DNA of 64,000 nt, taken from Hyphomicrobiales bacterium. Lineage in GTDB: Bacteria > Pseudomonadota > Alphaproteobacteria > Rhizobiales > Rhizobiaceae. Location of the stretch: positions 98,612 to 162,611 of the forward strand of contig UCMT01000018.1 of the NCBI GenBank assembly GCA_900473795.1, read 5' to 3'. Positions 18,023 through 26,901 of the stretch are shown here, piece by piece (position 1 is the first letter of the stretch; every line of letters starts with the position of its first letter). Below the pieces are notes generated by a model. The model was not told the DNA's origin, ran no database searches, and saw nothing but the letters and a program-made list of their open reading frames with translations. Made by a program: the position numbers and the translations under genes.

Positions 18023-18915
18023 GAGGACGGCGGCTCCGGTGACTTGGCCTTCCGGCGGGCGACAACGCTTTCGCGCCAGACGGTGAAAATCCCCGCGCAG
18101 ACGACGATCGCCGATCCGGCAATCACATTCAGGCCGATCGTTTCGCCGAAGACGACGACGCCGATGATCGAGGCGAAGACAAGCTGGAGATAGGTGAGCG
18201 GCTGGACCTCGGCGGCGTCGAGCAGTTCATAGGCCTTGATCAGGAAAAAATGGCTGGTCGTTCCGGTGATGCAGAGCATCAGCATCCAGACCCAGTCCTG
18301 CGGCGCAAGTGCCGTCCAGTAGAACGGACCAATGGCGGTGATCGCCACGGCACCGGCGACGCCCGTGTAGAAGAAGCTTGTCATGGCGGTATCGTCGCGG
18401 CTGACGAGTCGCGTCGAAATCACGTAGATCGCAAAGATCAGCGATGAAGCGAGTGGGATCAGGAGCTTGAGATCAAAGCTGCTGCTGCCCGGTTCCAGGA
18501 TCAGCAATACACCCAGCAAGCCGATGATGATCGCCGTCCAACGCCGCCAACCGACACGCTCTCCGAGAAGCGGCATGGAGAGAAGGGCGACGAAAAGGGG
18601 CCCGGAGGAAAAGATCGCCTGCGAATGCGCAAGGCCGACCGTGGCAAACGAAAAGATGACGATGACGATCTGGAAGGCAAGCAGAACGCCACGCAGGATC
18701 TGCAGCACCGGTCGCTTGGTTTTAGCGGCCGCCAAAAGGCCGCCCTGTGATCGCGATGCCAGTGCGATTGCAAAGGTGGCAAAGGCCCAATAGCGGATCA
18801 TCGTGATCAGGACGGGCGGGTAGAGGCCGCCCAGGTGCTTGGAAAGCGCGTCCTGGATCGAGAATATCGAGATCGCCAGCAGGACGAAGATGTAGCCGGT
18901 TCGCTTGGAAGTCAT
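18007..18915 (-). CDS. DMT superfamily (EamA) inner-membrane transporter
   Basis: A ten-helix membrane protein of 302 residues built from two EamA repeats. The first repeat begins [21 protein letters not shown] and the second about residue 145 ([18 protein letters not shown]). Members export amino acids, nucleotides or drugs, but no substrate can be assigned. The C-terminal tail after about residue 285 is charged and cytoplasmic ([10 protein letters not shown]). It starts at ATG 18915. Its end overlaps ung by 16 bp. It is a single gene with no partner nearby. Confidence 0.88.
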   Translation of the reverse strand: MTSKRTGYIFVLLAISIFSIQDALSKHLGGLYPPVLITMIRYWAFATFAIALASRSQGGLLAAAKTKRPVLQILRGVLLAFQIVIVIFSFATVGLAHSQAIFSSGPLFVALLSMPLLGERVGWRRWTAIIIGLLGVLLILEPGSSSFDLKLLIPLASSLIFAIYVISTRLVSRDDTAMTSFFYTGVAGAVAITAIGPFYWTALAPQDWVWMLMLCITGTTSHFFLIKAYELLDAAEVQPLTYLQLVFASIIGVVVFGETIGLNVIAGSAIVVCAGIFTVWRESVVARRKAKSPEPPSSQTLT

Positions 18916-18996
18916 GAGAACGGTCTTACACCGGCCGCGCCGCAGGCGGCCACGCTATTTTTGCAGTGCAGCAAGGAATTTCCCAATCGGCGCTTT

Positions 18997-19035
18997 CCGG
19001 CAACACGCGCGACGTTGCGCCGCGCGTGTTGCCGG
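18997..19035. terminator. Perfect 15-bp hairpin after the type I exporter genes
   Basis: Arms CCGGCAACACGCGCG (18997-19011) and CGCGCGTGTTGCCGG (19021-19035) are exact complements around a 9-nt loop, 4 bp past the adaptor-protein stop. It has no T tract, so it may stabilise the 3' end or act with Rho rather than terminate by itself. Confidence 0.6.
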
Positions 19036-19039
19036 TAGC

Positions 19040-20368
19040 TTATTCCTCGCGGAACGTATGCTGCAGCTGTTCGGTCAGCGGTTTTGCCAGGTAGGATATC
19101 ACGGTGCGGTCGGCGATCTTGATGAAGACCTCCGAGGGCATGCCGGGATAGAGCGTCAATCCCTTCAGCTTCGCAAGGCTGTCCGCCTTGGGCTTGATAC
19201 GCAGCGGGTAGTAACTGGCGCCGGTGCGCTGGTCGGTGACAACGTCCGGCGCGATGGTCACGACTTCCGCGTCGACGATCGGCGTGGTGCGCTGGTTGAA
19301 GGCGCTGAAGCGGATTTCAACCGGCTGCCCCAGGCGTATCTGGTCGATGTCGTGCGTGGCGATCTTGGCCTCGACCGTCAGGCCGTCTGCGCCAGGGACG
19401 ACGAGCATCAACACCTCACCGGGATTGATGACGCCGTTCACCGTATGGACGGCGAGCTGGTAGATCCGGCCGTCCAGCGGCGAGCTGATATCGAGCCGTT
19501 TCAGCTGGTCCTGGGCGGCAATGCGGCGGTCTTCATATTCGGCGATCTTGCCCTCGACGTCGGTCAGTTCCTTGGCAATCTCGGTGCGGCGGTCCTCGTC
19601 GAGCTGCAGGATCTGCAGGTCGATCTCGCTGGATTTGCCGGCGGCCTGCGCCCGGGCGGCGATGCGCGCACCGCGGTCGCCTTCGAGCTGGGCGCGGTTG
19701 CGCTTGAGCTCGGTCAGCCGTTGCATGGACACCAGGCCCTGGCCATAGAGCTTGTCGAGACCCGTCAGTTCCTCATTGATCAGCTTCAGCGCATCCTCGA
19801 TGGCAGCCAACTGTACCGTCAGGCCCTTGGTTTCGTCGGCCAACTGGCTCTTGCGCGATGCGAGCTGGCTTTTCATGCCGACAAGCGCGCTCTTGCGGCT
19901 CATGAACAGCTTGCGTTCACTTTCTTCGAGAAGGGTGGCTGGTGTGCTCGAGCCCGATGTGAGCGAGTTCAGGTCTTCCGGAATGGTGAATTCTGCAGCA
20001 TTGGTCTGTTCTGCCACCAGGCGGGCGCGGCGGGCATAAAGCTGCGCCAGCGTGTTCTGCACGATCGACAGGTTGGCACGAACGGTCGTGCCATCGAGCT
20101 TGATCAGGGTCTGCCCGGCCTTGACGCTATCACCTTCCTTCACCAGGACCTCGCCGACGATGCCGCCGGTCAGGTGCTGGATTTTCTTGACGTTGTTCTC
20201 GACCACGACGGTTCCGGAAGCCACGATCGCGCTGGACAGCTCGGTCGTTGCCGCCCAGCCACCAACGCCGACGACGAGGGCGACGGCGAGGATCGAGACG
20301 GCGGTCATGTGCCGGGCGAGAGAACGGCGGGAGTTCACCGGTTTTGTTTCCATGGAAGTATCTGTCAC
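19040..20368 (-). CDS. prsE: Type I secretion membrane-fusion protein, HlyD/PrsE family
   Basis: Periplasmic adaptor that bridges an ABC exporter to an outer membrane channel, 442 residues. One N-terminal membrane segment (about residues 22-40, TAVSILAVALVVGVGGWAAT) is followed by a split lipoyl/barrel domain (ASGTVVVENNVKKIQHLTGG), a long coiled-coil hairpin through roughly residues 100-280, and the C-terminal HlyD signature region ending PSEVFIKIADRTVISYLAKPL. The start overlaps the ABC exporter stop by 4 bp. In rhizobia PrsDE secretes exopolysaccharide glycanases and Rap adhesins. The symbol is assigned by resemblance and arrangement; no substrate gene is next to it. Confidence 0.85.
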   Translation of the reverse strand: MTDTSMETKPVNSRRSLARHMTAVSILAVALVVGVGGWAATTELSSAIVASGTVVVENNVKKIQHLTGGIVGEVLVKEGDSVKAGQTLIKLDGTTVRANLSIVQNTLAQLYARRARLVAEQTNAAEFTIPEDLNSLTSGSSTPATLLEESERKLFMSRKSALVGMKSQLASRKSQLADETKGLTVQLAAIEDALKLINEELTGLDKLYGQGLVSMQRLTELKRNRAQLEGDRGARIAARAQAAGKSSEIDLQILQLDEDRRTEIAKELTDVEGKIAEYEDRRIAAQDQLKRLDISSPLDGRIYQLAVHTVNGVINPGEVLMLVVPGADGLTVEAKIATHDIDQIRLGQPVEIRFSAFNQRTTPIVDAEVVTIAPDVVTDQRTGASYYPLRIKPKADSLAKLKGLTLYPGMPSEVFIKIADRTVISYLAKPLTEQLQHTFREE

Positions 20369-22131
20369 GATGCGGACTCCTGGCCTTCACCCACGACTTT
20401 CAATGAGGTGGCGCCGGCAATTTGTGGCGGGCGGTTTTGCTTGCGCAGAATCTGCGCAAGCACTTCATCCCTCGGTCCGAAGGCCTGCATCCGTCCTTCG
20501 CTCATCATCAACACCATATCGGTGGCGGCAAGCGCGCTCGGCCGGTGGGCGACGACGATGACGATGCCGCTGCGGGCGCGCACACCCATGATCGCCTCGG
20601 TGAGCGCCTGTTCGCCCTCGGCGTCGAGGTTGGAGTTCGGCTCGTCGAGAACCACCAGGAAGGGGTCGCCGTAGAGCGCGCGTGCCAGCGCGACACGCTG
20701 GCGCTGGCCGGCAGAAAGTGCAGTGCCGCCGTCGCCCATCTCGGTTTCATAGCCGTTCGGCAGCTTGAGAATGAGATCGTGGACGCGCGCGGCGCGGGCC
20801 GCGGACACGACGGCCTCGGCCGAGGCGTCGGCTGCAAACCGCGCAATGTTCTGCGCCACGGTGCCTGCGAACAGTTCGACATCCTGCGGCAGATAGCCGA
20901 TATGGCGGCCGAGCCTGTCGCTATCCCACTGGTCGAGCGCTGCACCGTCGAGCCGGACAGAGCCGCGATAGGATGGCCAGATGCCGATCAGCGCGCGTGC
21001 GAGCGATGATTTGCCCGAAGCACTCGGGCCGATGACGCCGAGCGCGCTGCCGGCCTTCACGCTGAAATTGACGTCGGCGAAGGTCAGGCGCTGCACCCCG
21101 GGCGGGCCGCCGGCAAGACTTTCGGCACTCAGTTTTTCCTTGGGCACGGGCAGTTCCAGCGGGGCGTCGCGTTCCGGCAGGGCGGTCAGCAGATCCTTCA
21201 GCCTCTGCCGGCTTTGCATGGCGGAAACGAAACCGCGCCAGTTGCCGATCGCCAGTTCGACCGGGGCAAGCGCACGGGCCGTCAGGATCGAACCGGCGAT
21301 GATGATGCCCGGCGAAGCCGAGCCCTCGATGACGAGCACGGCGCCGGTTGCCAGCACCGCGGATTGCAGCGCCATGCGCGATACCTTGGAGAGCACGCCA
21401 TAGCCATTGCCGACGTCGGAGGTTTCGCGGTTCTGTTCCCGGTAGGTCGTGTTTCGAAGATCCCAGAGCTGCGACATGCGGCCGAGCATGCCCATGGCCT
21501 GCATGACTTCGGCGTTGCGCTGCGAGGATTGAGCGAAGGCATTGCGCTGGTTGCCGGCCTCAGCGGCCCTTTTGGAGGGCGCCTGGGTGCCGCGATTGGT
21601 GAAGAACGTCAGCGTGATCAGGATAATCGAGCCGATGACCGCGACGGTACCGATCCAGTAATGAAACATGAAGCAGATGAAGATATACAGCGGCAGCCAG
21701 GGCAGGTCGAGGAAAGCTGCGGGGCCGGATCCCGAGAGGAACGAGCGAATCTGGTCGAAATCGCGCAAGGCCTGCAGGCCGTCGCCCTGCGTGCGCAGCT
21801 TCAACGGGGCCTGAACCACGGCGCGATAGATGCGGCCGCTCATGGCTTCATCGAGCGCGCCGGCAATGCGCACGAACATTCGGCCGCGCACCATTTCGAA
21901 GGCGCCTTGGAAAGCATAGAGCAGCAGGGCCAGCAAGCAGAGCGCGACAAGGGTCGGGATGCTTCTGCTGGGCAGTACCCGGTCATAGACCTCCAGCATG
22001 AAGAAGGAGCCCGTCAGGTAGAGAATATTGACCAGAGCGCTGGCAATGAAGACGCCGACGAAGGCAATCTTGCAGTCGCGCAAGGCGAGAATCGGATCGG
22101 CAATGCTCTGGTTACTTTTCGAATGTTTCAC
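20365..22131 (-). CDS. prsD: Type I secretion ABC exporter permease/ATPase, PrsD family
   Basis: Fused six-helix membrane domain and ATPase of 588 residues that drives protein export. The N-terminal transmembrane exporter domain spans roughly residues 20-320. The nucleotide domain has Walker A GPSASGKSSLARAL, the signature ALSAGQRQRVALARAL, Walker B FLVVLDEPNSNLD, and the H-loop VVAHRPSAL. It has the PrtD/PrsD layout without the C39 peptidase head. It starts at ATG 22131 and overlaps the adaptor gene at its 3' end. The outer membrane component is missing locally; a TolC encoded elsewhere is expected. The upstream 350 bp is AT-rich for this genome. Confidence 0.88.
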   Translation of the reverse strand: MKHSKSNQSIADPILALRDCKIAFVGVFIASALVNILYLTGSFFMLEVYDRVLPSRSIPTLVALCLLALLLYAFQGAFEMVRGRMFVRIAGALDEAMSGRIYRAVVQAPLKLRTQGDGLQALRDFDQIRSFLSGSGPAAFLDLPWLPLYIFICFMFHYWIGTVAVIGSIILITLTFFTNRGTQAPSKRAAEAGNQRNAFAQSSQRNAEVMQAMGMLGRMSQLWDLRNTTYREQNRETSDVGNGYGVLSKVSRMALQSAVLATGAVLVIEGSASPGIIIAGSILTARALAPVELAIGNWRGFVSAMQSRQRLKDLLTALPERDAPLELPVPKEKLSAESLAGGPPGVQRLTFADVNFSVKAGSALGVIGPSASGKSSLARALIGIWPSYRGSVRLDGAALDQWDSDRLGRHIGYLPQDVELFAGTVAQNIARFAADASAEAVVSAARAARVHDLILKLPNGYETEMGDGGTALSAGQRQRVALARALYGDPFLVVLDEPNSNLDAEGEQALTEAIMGVRARSGIVIVVAHRPSALAATDMVLMMSEGRMQAFGPRDEVLAQILRKQNRPPQIAGATSLKVVGEGQESAS

Positions 22132-22480
22132 TGTAGAGGTCCTCGCGAGACGTCTGTCGCCTCAATGGAATGCACCAGCGTGCCACAATTAAAGTCGCAT
22201 GACCCGTGGGTCTGTCGCGTCGGAACATGCTTTTGCGCGGTCGTTTCCGGCTTTTTTGCGCTAAATATATGAATTTTTCGCGTTCTTAGTGGAACGTGCC
22301 GCATATTGCCATGTTTTGCGTTGTGTTTCTCAAAAATATTTATTCTTTATAATCGGATACTTAAGCTAAAGGTGAAGTACGTTCACGCAGTGGCGCGGAT
22401 ATTTCTCCAAAAAACGGGGGGCCTTGCTTCAATCCGGCCAATCGGCCAAGACAGGGACGCGGCGTGGCAAAGGCTTGGGC
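22132..22480. other. AT-rich divergent spacer between exporter and cobF
   Basis: 349 bp with no supported gene. About 22255-22380 is markedly AT-rich (AAATATATGAATTTTTCGCG, AAAAATATTTATTCTTTATAAT), unlike the surrounding DNA. It must carry the promoters for prsDE (minus) and cobF (plus). AT-rich tracts of this kind are targets of MucR/Ros-type regulators in rhizobia, but no specific site can be claimed. A CAGTGGC string near 22391 is not part of a cobalamin riboswitch. Confidence 0.5.
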
Positions 22481-23251
22481 ATGAAAAACGTTCTGATCGT
22501 GGGTATCGGCACCGGCAATCCGGAGCATATCACCATTCAGGCGATCAACGCGCTGAACCGCGCCGACGTCCTGTTCGTCCCCACGAAGGGCGAGGCAAAG
22601 GTGCAGCTTGCCAATATCCGCCGCGATATCGTTTCGCGTTATGTGACGCGGCCGCAGAGCCGCGTCGTCGAGTTCGCGGTCCCGGTCCGCCAGACGGCGG
22701 AGCGCTCCTACCACCAGAGCGTCGATCAGTGGCATGCAGCAATCGCCCGGGCCTATGAGGGCCTGTTGCGCGAGGAGTTGAAGGACGGAGAGACCGGCGC
22801 CTTTCTCGTCTGGGGCGATCCGATGCTCTATGACAGCACGATCCGCGTCATCGAGCGGGTTCGCGCCCTGGAGACCGTGCCGTTCGACTATTCCGTCATT
22901 CCCGGCATCACCAGCATCCAGGCGCTCGCCGCCAGTCACCGGATACCGCTCAATCTCGTCGGCAAGCCGGTCGAGATCACCACGGGGCGCAGGCTTGCGG
23001 AGAGCTTTCCGGAGAAAACCGAGACGGCAGTCGTCATGCTGGATGGCGAGCAGGCCTTCATGAAGATCGAGGATCCGGATGCGCGGATCTATTGGGGCGC
23101 CTATCTCGGCACGGCGCAGGAGATCGTCATCTCCGGCCGGCTTGCCGACGTGAAGGACGAAATCCTGAAAACCCGGGCGGAAGCACGGGCGCGCCACGGC
23201 TGGATCATGGATATCTATCTCCTGCAAAAGGGCGGGGATTTCGAAGAATAG
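22481..23251 (+). CDS. cobF: Precorrin-6A synthase (deacetylating) CobF
   Basis: Aerobic cobalamin pathway enzyme that methylates precorrin-5 at C-1 with loss of acetate, giving precorrin-6A. The 256-residue protein is of normal size. The tetrapyrrole methylase SAM-binding start is VLIVGIGTGNPEHIT, then LVWGDPMLYDS for the GDP loop and IPGITSIQALAASH for the third motif; the family ends at the IYLLQKG strand. ATG 22481 is chosen since MKNVLIVGIGTG is the natural start, although a frame extension to 22424 exists. It stands apart from cobG by 125 bp that include a strong hairpin, so it may be expressed at a different level from the cobGHIJ run. Confidence 0.93.
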   Translation: MKNVLIVGIGTGNPEHITIQAINALNRADVLFVPTKGEAKVQLANIRRDIVSRYVTRPQSRVVEFAVPVRQTAERSYHQSVDQWHAAIARAYEGLLREELKDGETGAFLVWGDPMLYDSTIRVIERVRALETVPFDYSVIPGITSIQALAASHRIPLNLVGKPVEITTGRRLAESFPEKTETAVVMLDGEQAFMKIEDPDARIYWGAYLGTAQEIVISGRLADVKDEILKTRAEARARHGWIMDIYLLQKGGDFEE

Positions 23252-23330
23252 CGGCTGGCGGTCGATCCCGCTATCCGCCGTGTCGCATGGCGACTGGTTT
23301 GTCCCTGTTGTAGAATGCTATATGGACGGG

Positions 23331-23372
23331 TCGAAGGCACAGGCGATCTGAAGCGACAGGCCGTGCCTTCGA
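23331..23372 (+). promoter_or_regulatory. Hairpin directly before the cobG start
   Basis: TCGAAGGCAC (23331-23340) and GTGCCTTCGA (23363-23372) are exact 10-bp complements, and inner GGC/GCC pairs extend the stem past a single bulged A. It ends 4 bp before ATG 23377 and would mask any ribosome site for that start. It lacks the conserved boxes of a cobalamin riboswitch and has no T tract. Confidence 0.5.
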
Positions 23373-23376
23373 TGAA

Positions 23377-24771
23377 ATGGGAGATGACCAGCCAACCGCG
23401 ATGATGATCTGTGCTGCACCAGTTGAAAATCCGGCCGGACATCGATCCTCGATGCGCCGCGGCGCTTGTCCGTCGCTGGCAACGCCGATGGCGACGGGCG
23501 ACGGCCTTCTGGTGCGTCTGCGCCCGGCTAAGCCCGGCCTTGCGCTGCATGAACTGGTCGCCTTGGCGGAGGCGGCCGAAATCTGCGGAAATGGCATTCT
23601 GGAAGTCACGGCGCGGGGGAACCTGCAAATCCGCGGGCTGACGGCGGCGACGATACCGCTCCTTGCCGCGAAAATCGCAGATGCGGGGATCAATATTGCC
23701 GAAGGCCTCGCGATCGAAACACCGCCCCTCGCCGGGCTGGATGTTTCCGAGATCGTCGATCCGTTGCCGCTCGCCGCGCAACTGCGGGCAGCAGTGGCGG
23801 CATGCCAGCCAGGGCTTGTGCTTGCGCCGAAACTGTCGATGACGGTCGACGGTGGCGGGCACCTGCATCTCGGTGACGTAACCGCCGATATCCGCCTGCG
23901 CGCCGTGCGGATCGACGGACAAACACTGTGGCTGCTGGCCATTGCCGGCACGGAAGCGACGGCCAAGCGGATCGCCGTGCTGGAAGAACCGTTGGTCGCC
24001 CCGGCCGTCGTGTCCATTCTGAAATCGCTTGGGGCGATGGGCGACAGTGCCCGCGCCCGCGACATCGATGTCGCCATCCTGAAGGCCGGCCTGGTCTCGG
24101 TGGCGGATGTCGATGCCGTCGAGCCCGTGGAGCCCGCGCCAAATTCTGCGGGCATTCATGACCTTGGCGCGAACGGCAAGGCCCTGGGTCTCGGCTTGGC
24201 ATTCGGACAAATCCGGGCACCGGAGCTTCGAACATTCCTTGAGGCGCTGGAGATTTTCGGTGCGACGGACATCCGCCTGGCGCCCGATCACGCGTTGATG
24301 GTCTTGGGAATGGCGCCCGACCGGATCGCCGCCGCCCAGGCCCTGGCGTTGGGCCATGGTTTCAGGGCGTTTCCGCTCGATCCGCGCAATCACATTGCCG
24401 CCTGTGCCGGTGCGGGCGCCTGTGCTTCCGCTTTGATCGATACCCGGGTGACAGCGCAAGCGGTAATCGACGCCGCGCCGTCGCTTCTCGATGGCTCGCT
24501 GACCGTCCATATCTCCGGCTGCGCGAAAGGGTGCGCCAAACCGTCGGCGTCGACGCTGACGATCACGGCTGCGCCAATAGGCTATGGCCTTGTCGTAAAT
24601 GGTGCCGCCTCGGCAGCGCCGAACGCCTACATCGAAGAGAAAACGATAAGATCCGCGATGGAACGCCTCGAGGCGCTGGTGCGGCAGAGGAAACGGGCTG
24701 GCGAATCGGCACGCTCCTGCCTTACACGGCTCGGAGCGGAGGTCATCGCCGCCGCGGTTCAACAGGGATAG
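23377..24771 (+). CDS. cobG: Precorrin-3B synthase CobG (oxygen-dependent Fe-S enzyme)
   Basis: Converts precorrin-3A to precorrin-3B using O2, the step that marks the aerobic route. Up to 464 residues. It belongs to the nitrite/sulfite reductase fold: the N-terminal half-domain (RRGACPSLATPMATGDGLLVRLRP) and the middle helix-strand unit carry siroheme-type segments, while the cluster cysteines are in ACAGAGACAS and SGCAKGCAKPS, matching a 4Fe-4S set. The start is uncertain: ATG 23377 is directly behind the hairpin, and ATG 23401 or 23404 (MMICAAP) would remove eight or nine residues. It is the first gene of the cobGHIJ block and stops 2 bp before cobH. Confidence 0.92.
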   Translation: MGDDQPTAMMICAAPVENPAGHRSSMRRGACPSLATPMATGDGLLVRLRPAKPGLALHELVALAEAAEICGNGILEVTARGNLQIRGLTAATIPLLAAKIADAGINIAEGLAIETPPLAGLDVSEIVDPLPLAAQLRAAVAACQPGLVLAPKLSMTVDGGGHLHLGDVTADIRLRAVRIDGQTLWLLAIAGTEATAKRIAVLEEPLVAPAVVSILKSLGAMGDSARARDIDVAILKAGLVSVADVDAVEPVEPAPNSAGIHDLGANGKALGLGLAFGQIRAPELRTFLEALEIFGATDIRLAPDHALMVLGMAPDRIAAAQALALGHGFRAFPLDPRNHIAACAGAGACASALIDTRVTAQAVIDAAPSLLDGSLTVHISGCAKGCAKPSASTLTITAAPIGYGLVVNGAASAAPNAYIEEKTIRSAMERLEALVRQRKRAGESARSCLTRLGAEVIAAAVQQG

Positions 24772-24773
24772 AG

Positions 24774-25406
24774 ATGCCTGAATACGATTACATCCGGGAT
24801 GGCGACGCCATCTACGAGCGCTCCTTTGCCATTATCCGCAGCGAGGCCGATCTTTCCCGCTTTTCCGAAGAGGAGGCCGATCTCGCCGTCCGCATGGTGC
24901 ATGCCTGCGGATTGGTGGAGGCTGCTCAATATTTCGAATTCGCCCCCGGGTTCGTTTCCGCTGCCCGCAACGCTCTCCAGAACGGTGCGCCGATCTTTTG
25001 CGATGCCTTCATGGTCTCCCACGGCATCACGCGCGCGCGTTTGCCGGCCGACAACGACGTGATCTGCACGCTCCGCGAGCCGCAGACCGCCGATATCGCC
25101 CGCGAGATCGGCAATACCCGTTCTGCGGCAGCGCTGAAGCTCTGGGTCGAGCGCCTGGCCGGATCCGTGGTTGCCATCGGCAATGCGCCGACGGCCCTCT
25201 TCTATCTCCTGGAACTGCTGCGTGACGGCGCGCCGAAACCGGCGGCGATCATCGGCATGCCCGTCGGTTTCGTCGGTGCGGCGGAATCGAAGGACGCGCT
25301 GGCCGAAAATTCCTACGGCGTGCCCTATGCCATCGTGCGCGGCCGGCTCGGCGGCAGCGCGATGACGGCGGCTGCCGTCAATTCGCTGGCGAGGCCGGGC
25401 CTGTGA
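24774..25406 (+). CDS. cobH: Precorrin-8X methylmutase CobH
   Basis: Moves the C-11 methyl group of precorrin-8X to C-12, giving hydrogenobyrinic acid. 210 residues, the usual size. The start MPEYDYIRDGDAIYERSFAI is typical. The CDAFMVSHGITRARLP segment contains the conserved catalytic histidine, and VAIGNAPTALF and GMPVGFVGAAESK are the conserved substrate-pocket segments. ATG 24774 follows the cobG stop by 2 bp, and the end overlaps cobI by 4 bp. Tight packing implies one transcript with cobG, cobI and cobJ. Confidence 0.95.
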   Translation: MPEYDYIRDGDAIYERSFAIIRSEADLSRFSEEEADLAVRMVHACGLVEAAQYFEFAPGFVSAARNALQNGAPIFCDAFMVSHGITRARLPADNDVICTLREPQTADIAREIGNTRSAAALKLWVERLAGSVVAIGNAPTALFYLLELLRDGAPKPAAIIGMPVGFVGAAESKDALAENSYGVPYAIVRGRLGGSAMTAAAVNSLARPGL

Positions 25407-26140
25407 GCGCGCTTTCTCCAGGCAGGTTGATCGGCGTCGGCACCGGTCCGGGCGATCCTGAGCTCCTGACCCTCAAGGCCGTCAAGGCGTTGGAAGCGGC
25501 CGACGTGCTCGCCTATTTCGCCAAGGAAGGGCGGCGTGGCAACGGCCGGGCTGTCGTCGAGGGATTGCTGAAGCCGGGCCTGATCGAGCTGCCGCTCTAT
25601 TATCCGGTGACGATCGAGATCGACAAGGACCACGACGACTACAAGAGCCAGATCACCGGCTTTTACGACGCATCGGCTGCGGCTGTTGCCGAGCATCTGG
25701 AAGCCGGGCGCACGGTCGCTATCCTCAGCGAAGGCGACCCGATGTTTTACGGCTCCTACATGCACTTGCATGTGCGGCTGGCCGGGCGTTTCCCGGTAGA
25801 GGTCATTCCGGGCATCACCGCCATGTCCGGCTGCTGGTCGCTCGCCGGCCTGCCGATCGTGCAGGGCGATGACGTCCTTTCCGTCCTTCCCGGTACCATG
25901 GCCGAGACGCAGCTCGTTCGCCGTCTCGGCGATACGGAAGCAGCCGTGATCATGAAGGTCGGCCGCAATCTGCCGAAGATCCGCCGGGCGCTCGCCGCCG
26001 CCGGCAAACTTGCCCAGGCGGTTTACGTCGAGCGCGGCACGATGGCCAATTCCGCCATGATCCCGCTTGCCGAAAAGACCGATGACGAGGCGCCCTATTT
26101 CTCGCTGGTGCTGGTGCCCGGCTGGAAGGATCGGCCATGA
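25403..26140 (+). CDS. cobI: Precorrin-2 C20-methyltransferase CobI
   Basis: SAM-dependent methylase producing precorrin-3A, the entry to the dedicated corrin branch. 245 residues. Motifs of the tetrapyrrole methylase family: LIGVGTGPGDPELLTLKAV for SAM binding, AILSEGDPMFYGSY for the GDP loop, and VIPGITAMSGCWS. It starts at GTG 25403, whose GTGA overlaps the cobH stop; no ATG lies nearby in frame, and SALSPGRLIGVG gives a natural N-terminus. It overlaps cobJ by 4 bp at its end. Confidence 0.95.
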   Translation: MSALSPGRLIGVGTGPGDPELLTLKAVKALEAADVLAYFAKEGRRGNGRAVVEGLLKPGLIELPLYYPVTIEIDKDHDDYKSQITGFYDASAAAVAEHLEAGRTVAILSEGDPMFYGSYMHLHVRLAGRFPVEVIPGITAMSGCWSLAGLPIVQGDDVLSVLPGTMAETQLVRRLGDTEAAVIMKVGRNLPKIRRALAAAGKLAQAVYVERGTMANSAMIPLAEKTDDEAPYFSLVLVPGWKDRP

Positions 26141-26901
26141 GCGGCACGCTTTATGTGATCGGTACCGGTCCCGGCGGTCCGCAGCAGATGACGCCGGAAG
26201 CGGTCGATGCCGTGTCGAAATCGACGGATTTCTTTGGCTATGGCCCCTATCTTGACCGGCTGTCGCTGCGACCGGATCAGAACCGTATCGCCTCTGACAA
26301 TCGTGAAGAGCTCGATCGTGCTCAGGCAGCCCTTCGCCACGCGGCTGAAGGCGTCAATGTTTGCGTCGTCTCCGGCGGCGATCCCGGCGTCTTTGCCATG
26401 GCTGCGGCCGTCTGCGAGGCGATCGACAAGGGACCGGACGAATGGCGGGGGATCGACCTCGTCGTCACGCCCGGCGTCACCGCGATGCTCGCCGTCGCCG
26501 CCCGCATCGGCGCGCCGCTCGGCCACGATTTCTGCGCCATCTCGCTTTCCGACAACCTCAAGCCGTGGGATGTCATCACGCGCCGGCTGAAGCTGGTGGC
26601 GGAGGCCGGTCTGGTGATCGCGCTCTACAATCCGATCAGCAAGGCGCGGCCCTGGCAGCTGGGCGAAGCCTTCGACATCCTGCGCGACGTCCTTCCCGCG
26701 GAAACGCCGGTGATCTTCGGCCGGGCAGCCGGGCGCCCCGACGAGCGCATGCTGGTGATGCCGCTTGGAAGCGCCGACGCACAGAAGGCAGACATGGCGA
26801 CCTGTGTCATCATCGGCTCGCCGGAAACGCGGATCATCCCGCGTCCGGGCAAGCCGGATCTCGTCTACACGCCGCGGTTCATTTCCGGGGAGAAAAGGTG
26901 A
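26137..26901 (+). CDS. cobJ: Precorrin-3B C17-methyltransferase CobJ
   Basis: Methylates precorrin-3B at C-17 and drives ring contraction to precorrin-4. 254 residues. It has TLYVIGTGPGGPQQMTPEAV for SAM binding, CVVSGGDPGVFAMAAA for the GDP loop and VTPGVTAMLAVAARIGAPL, all diagnostic of the C17 methylase group. ATG 26137 overlaps the cobI stop by 4 bp. Its last 37 bp overlap the 3' end of cobK on the other strand, so the two transcripts converge and overlap there. Confidence 0.95.
   Translation: MSGTLYVIGTGPGGPQQMTPEAVDAVSKSTDFFGYGPYLDRLSLRPDQNRIASDNREELDRAQAALRHAAEGVNVCVVSGGDPGVFAMAAAVCEAIDKGPDEWRGIDLVVTPGVTAMLAVAARIGAPLGHDFCAISLSDNLKPWDVITRRLKLVAEAGLVIALYNPISKARPWQLGEAFDILRDVLPAETPVIFGRAAGRPDERMLVMPLGSADAQKADMATCVIIGSPETRIIPRPGKPDLVYTPRFISGEKR

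Noticed and set aside
22385..22400. CAGTGGC string near the cobF leader as part of a cobalamin riboswitch
   Set aside because: The other conserved riboswitch segments are not found on either strand within the expected distance, and the string is in the wrong orientation for cobF.
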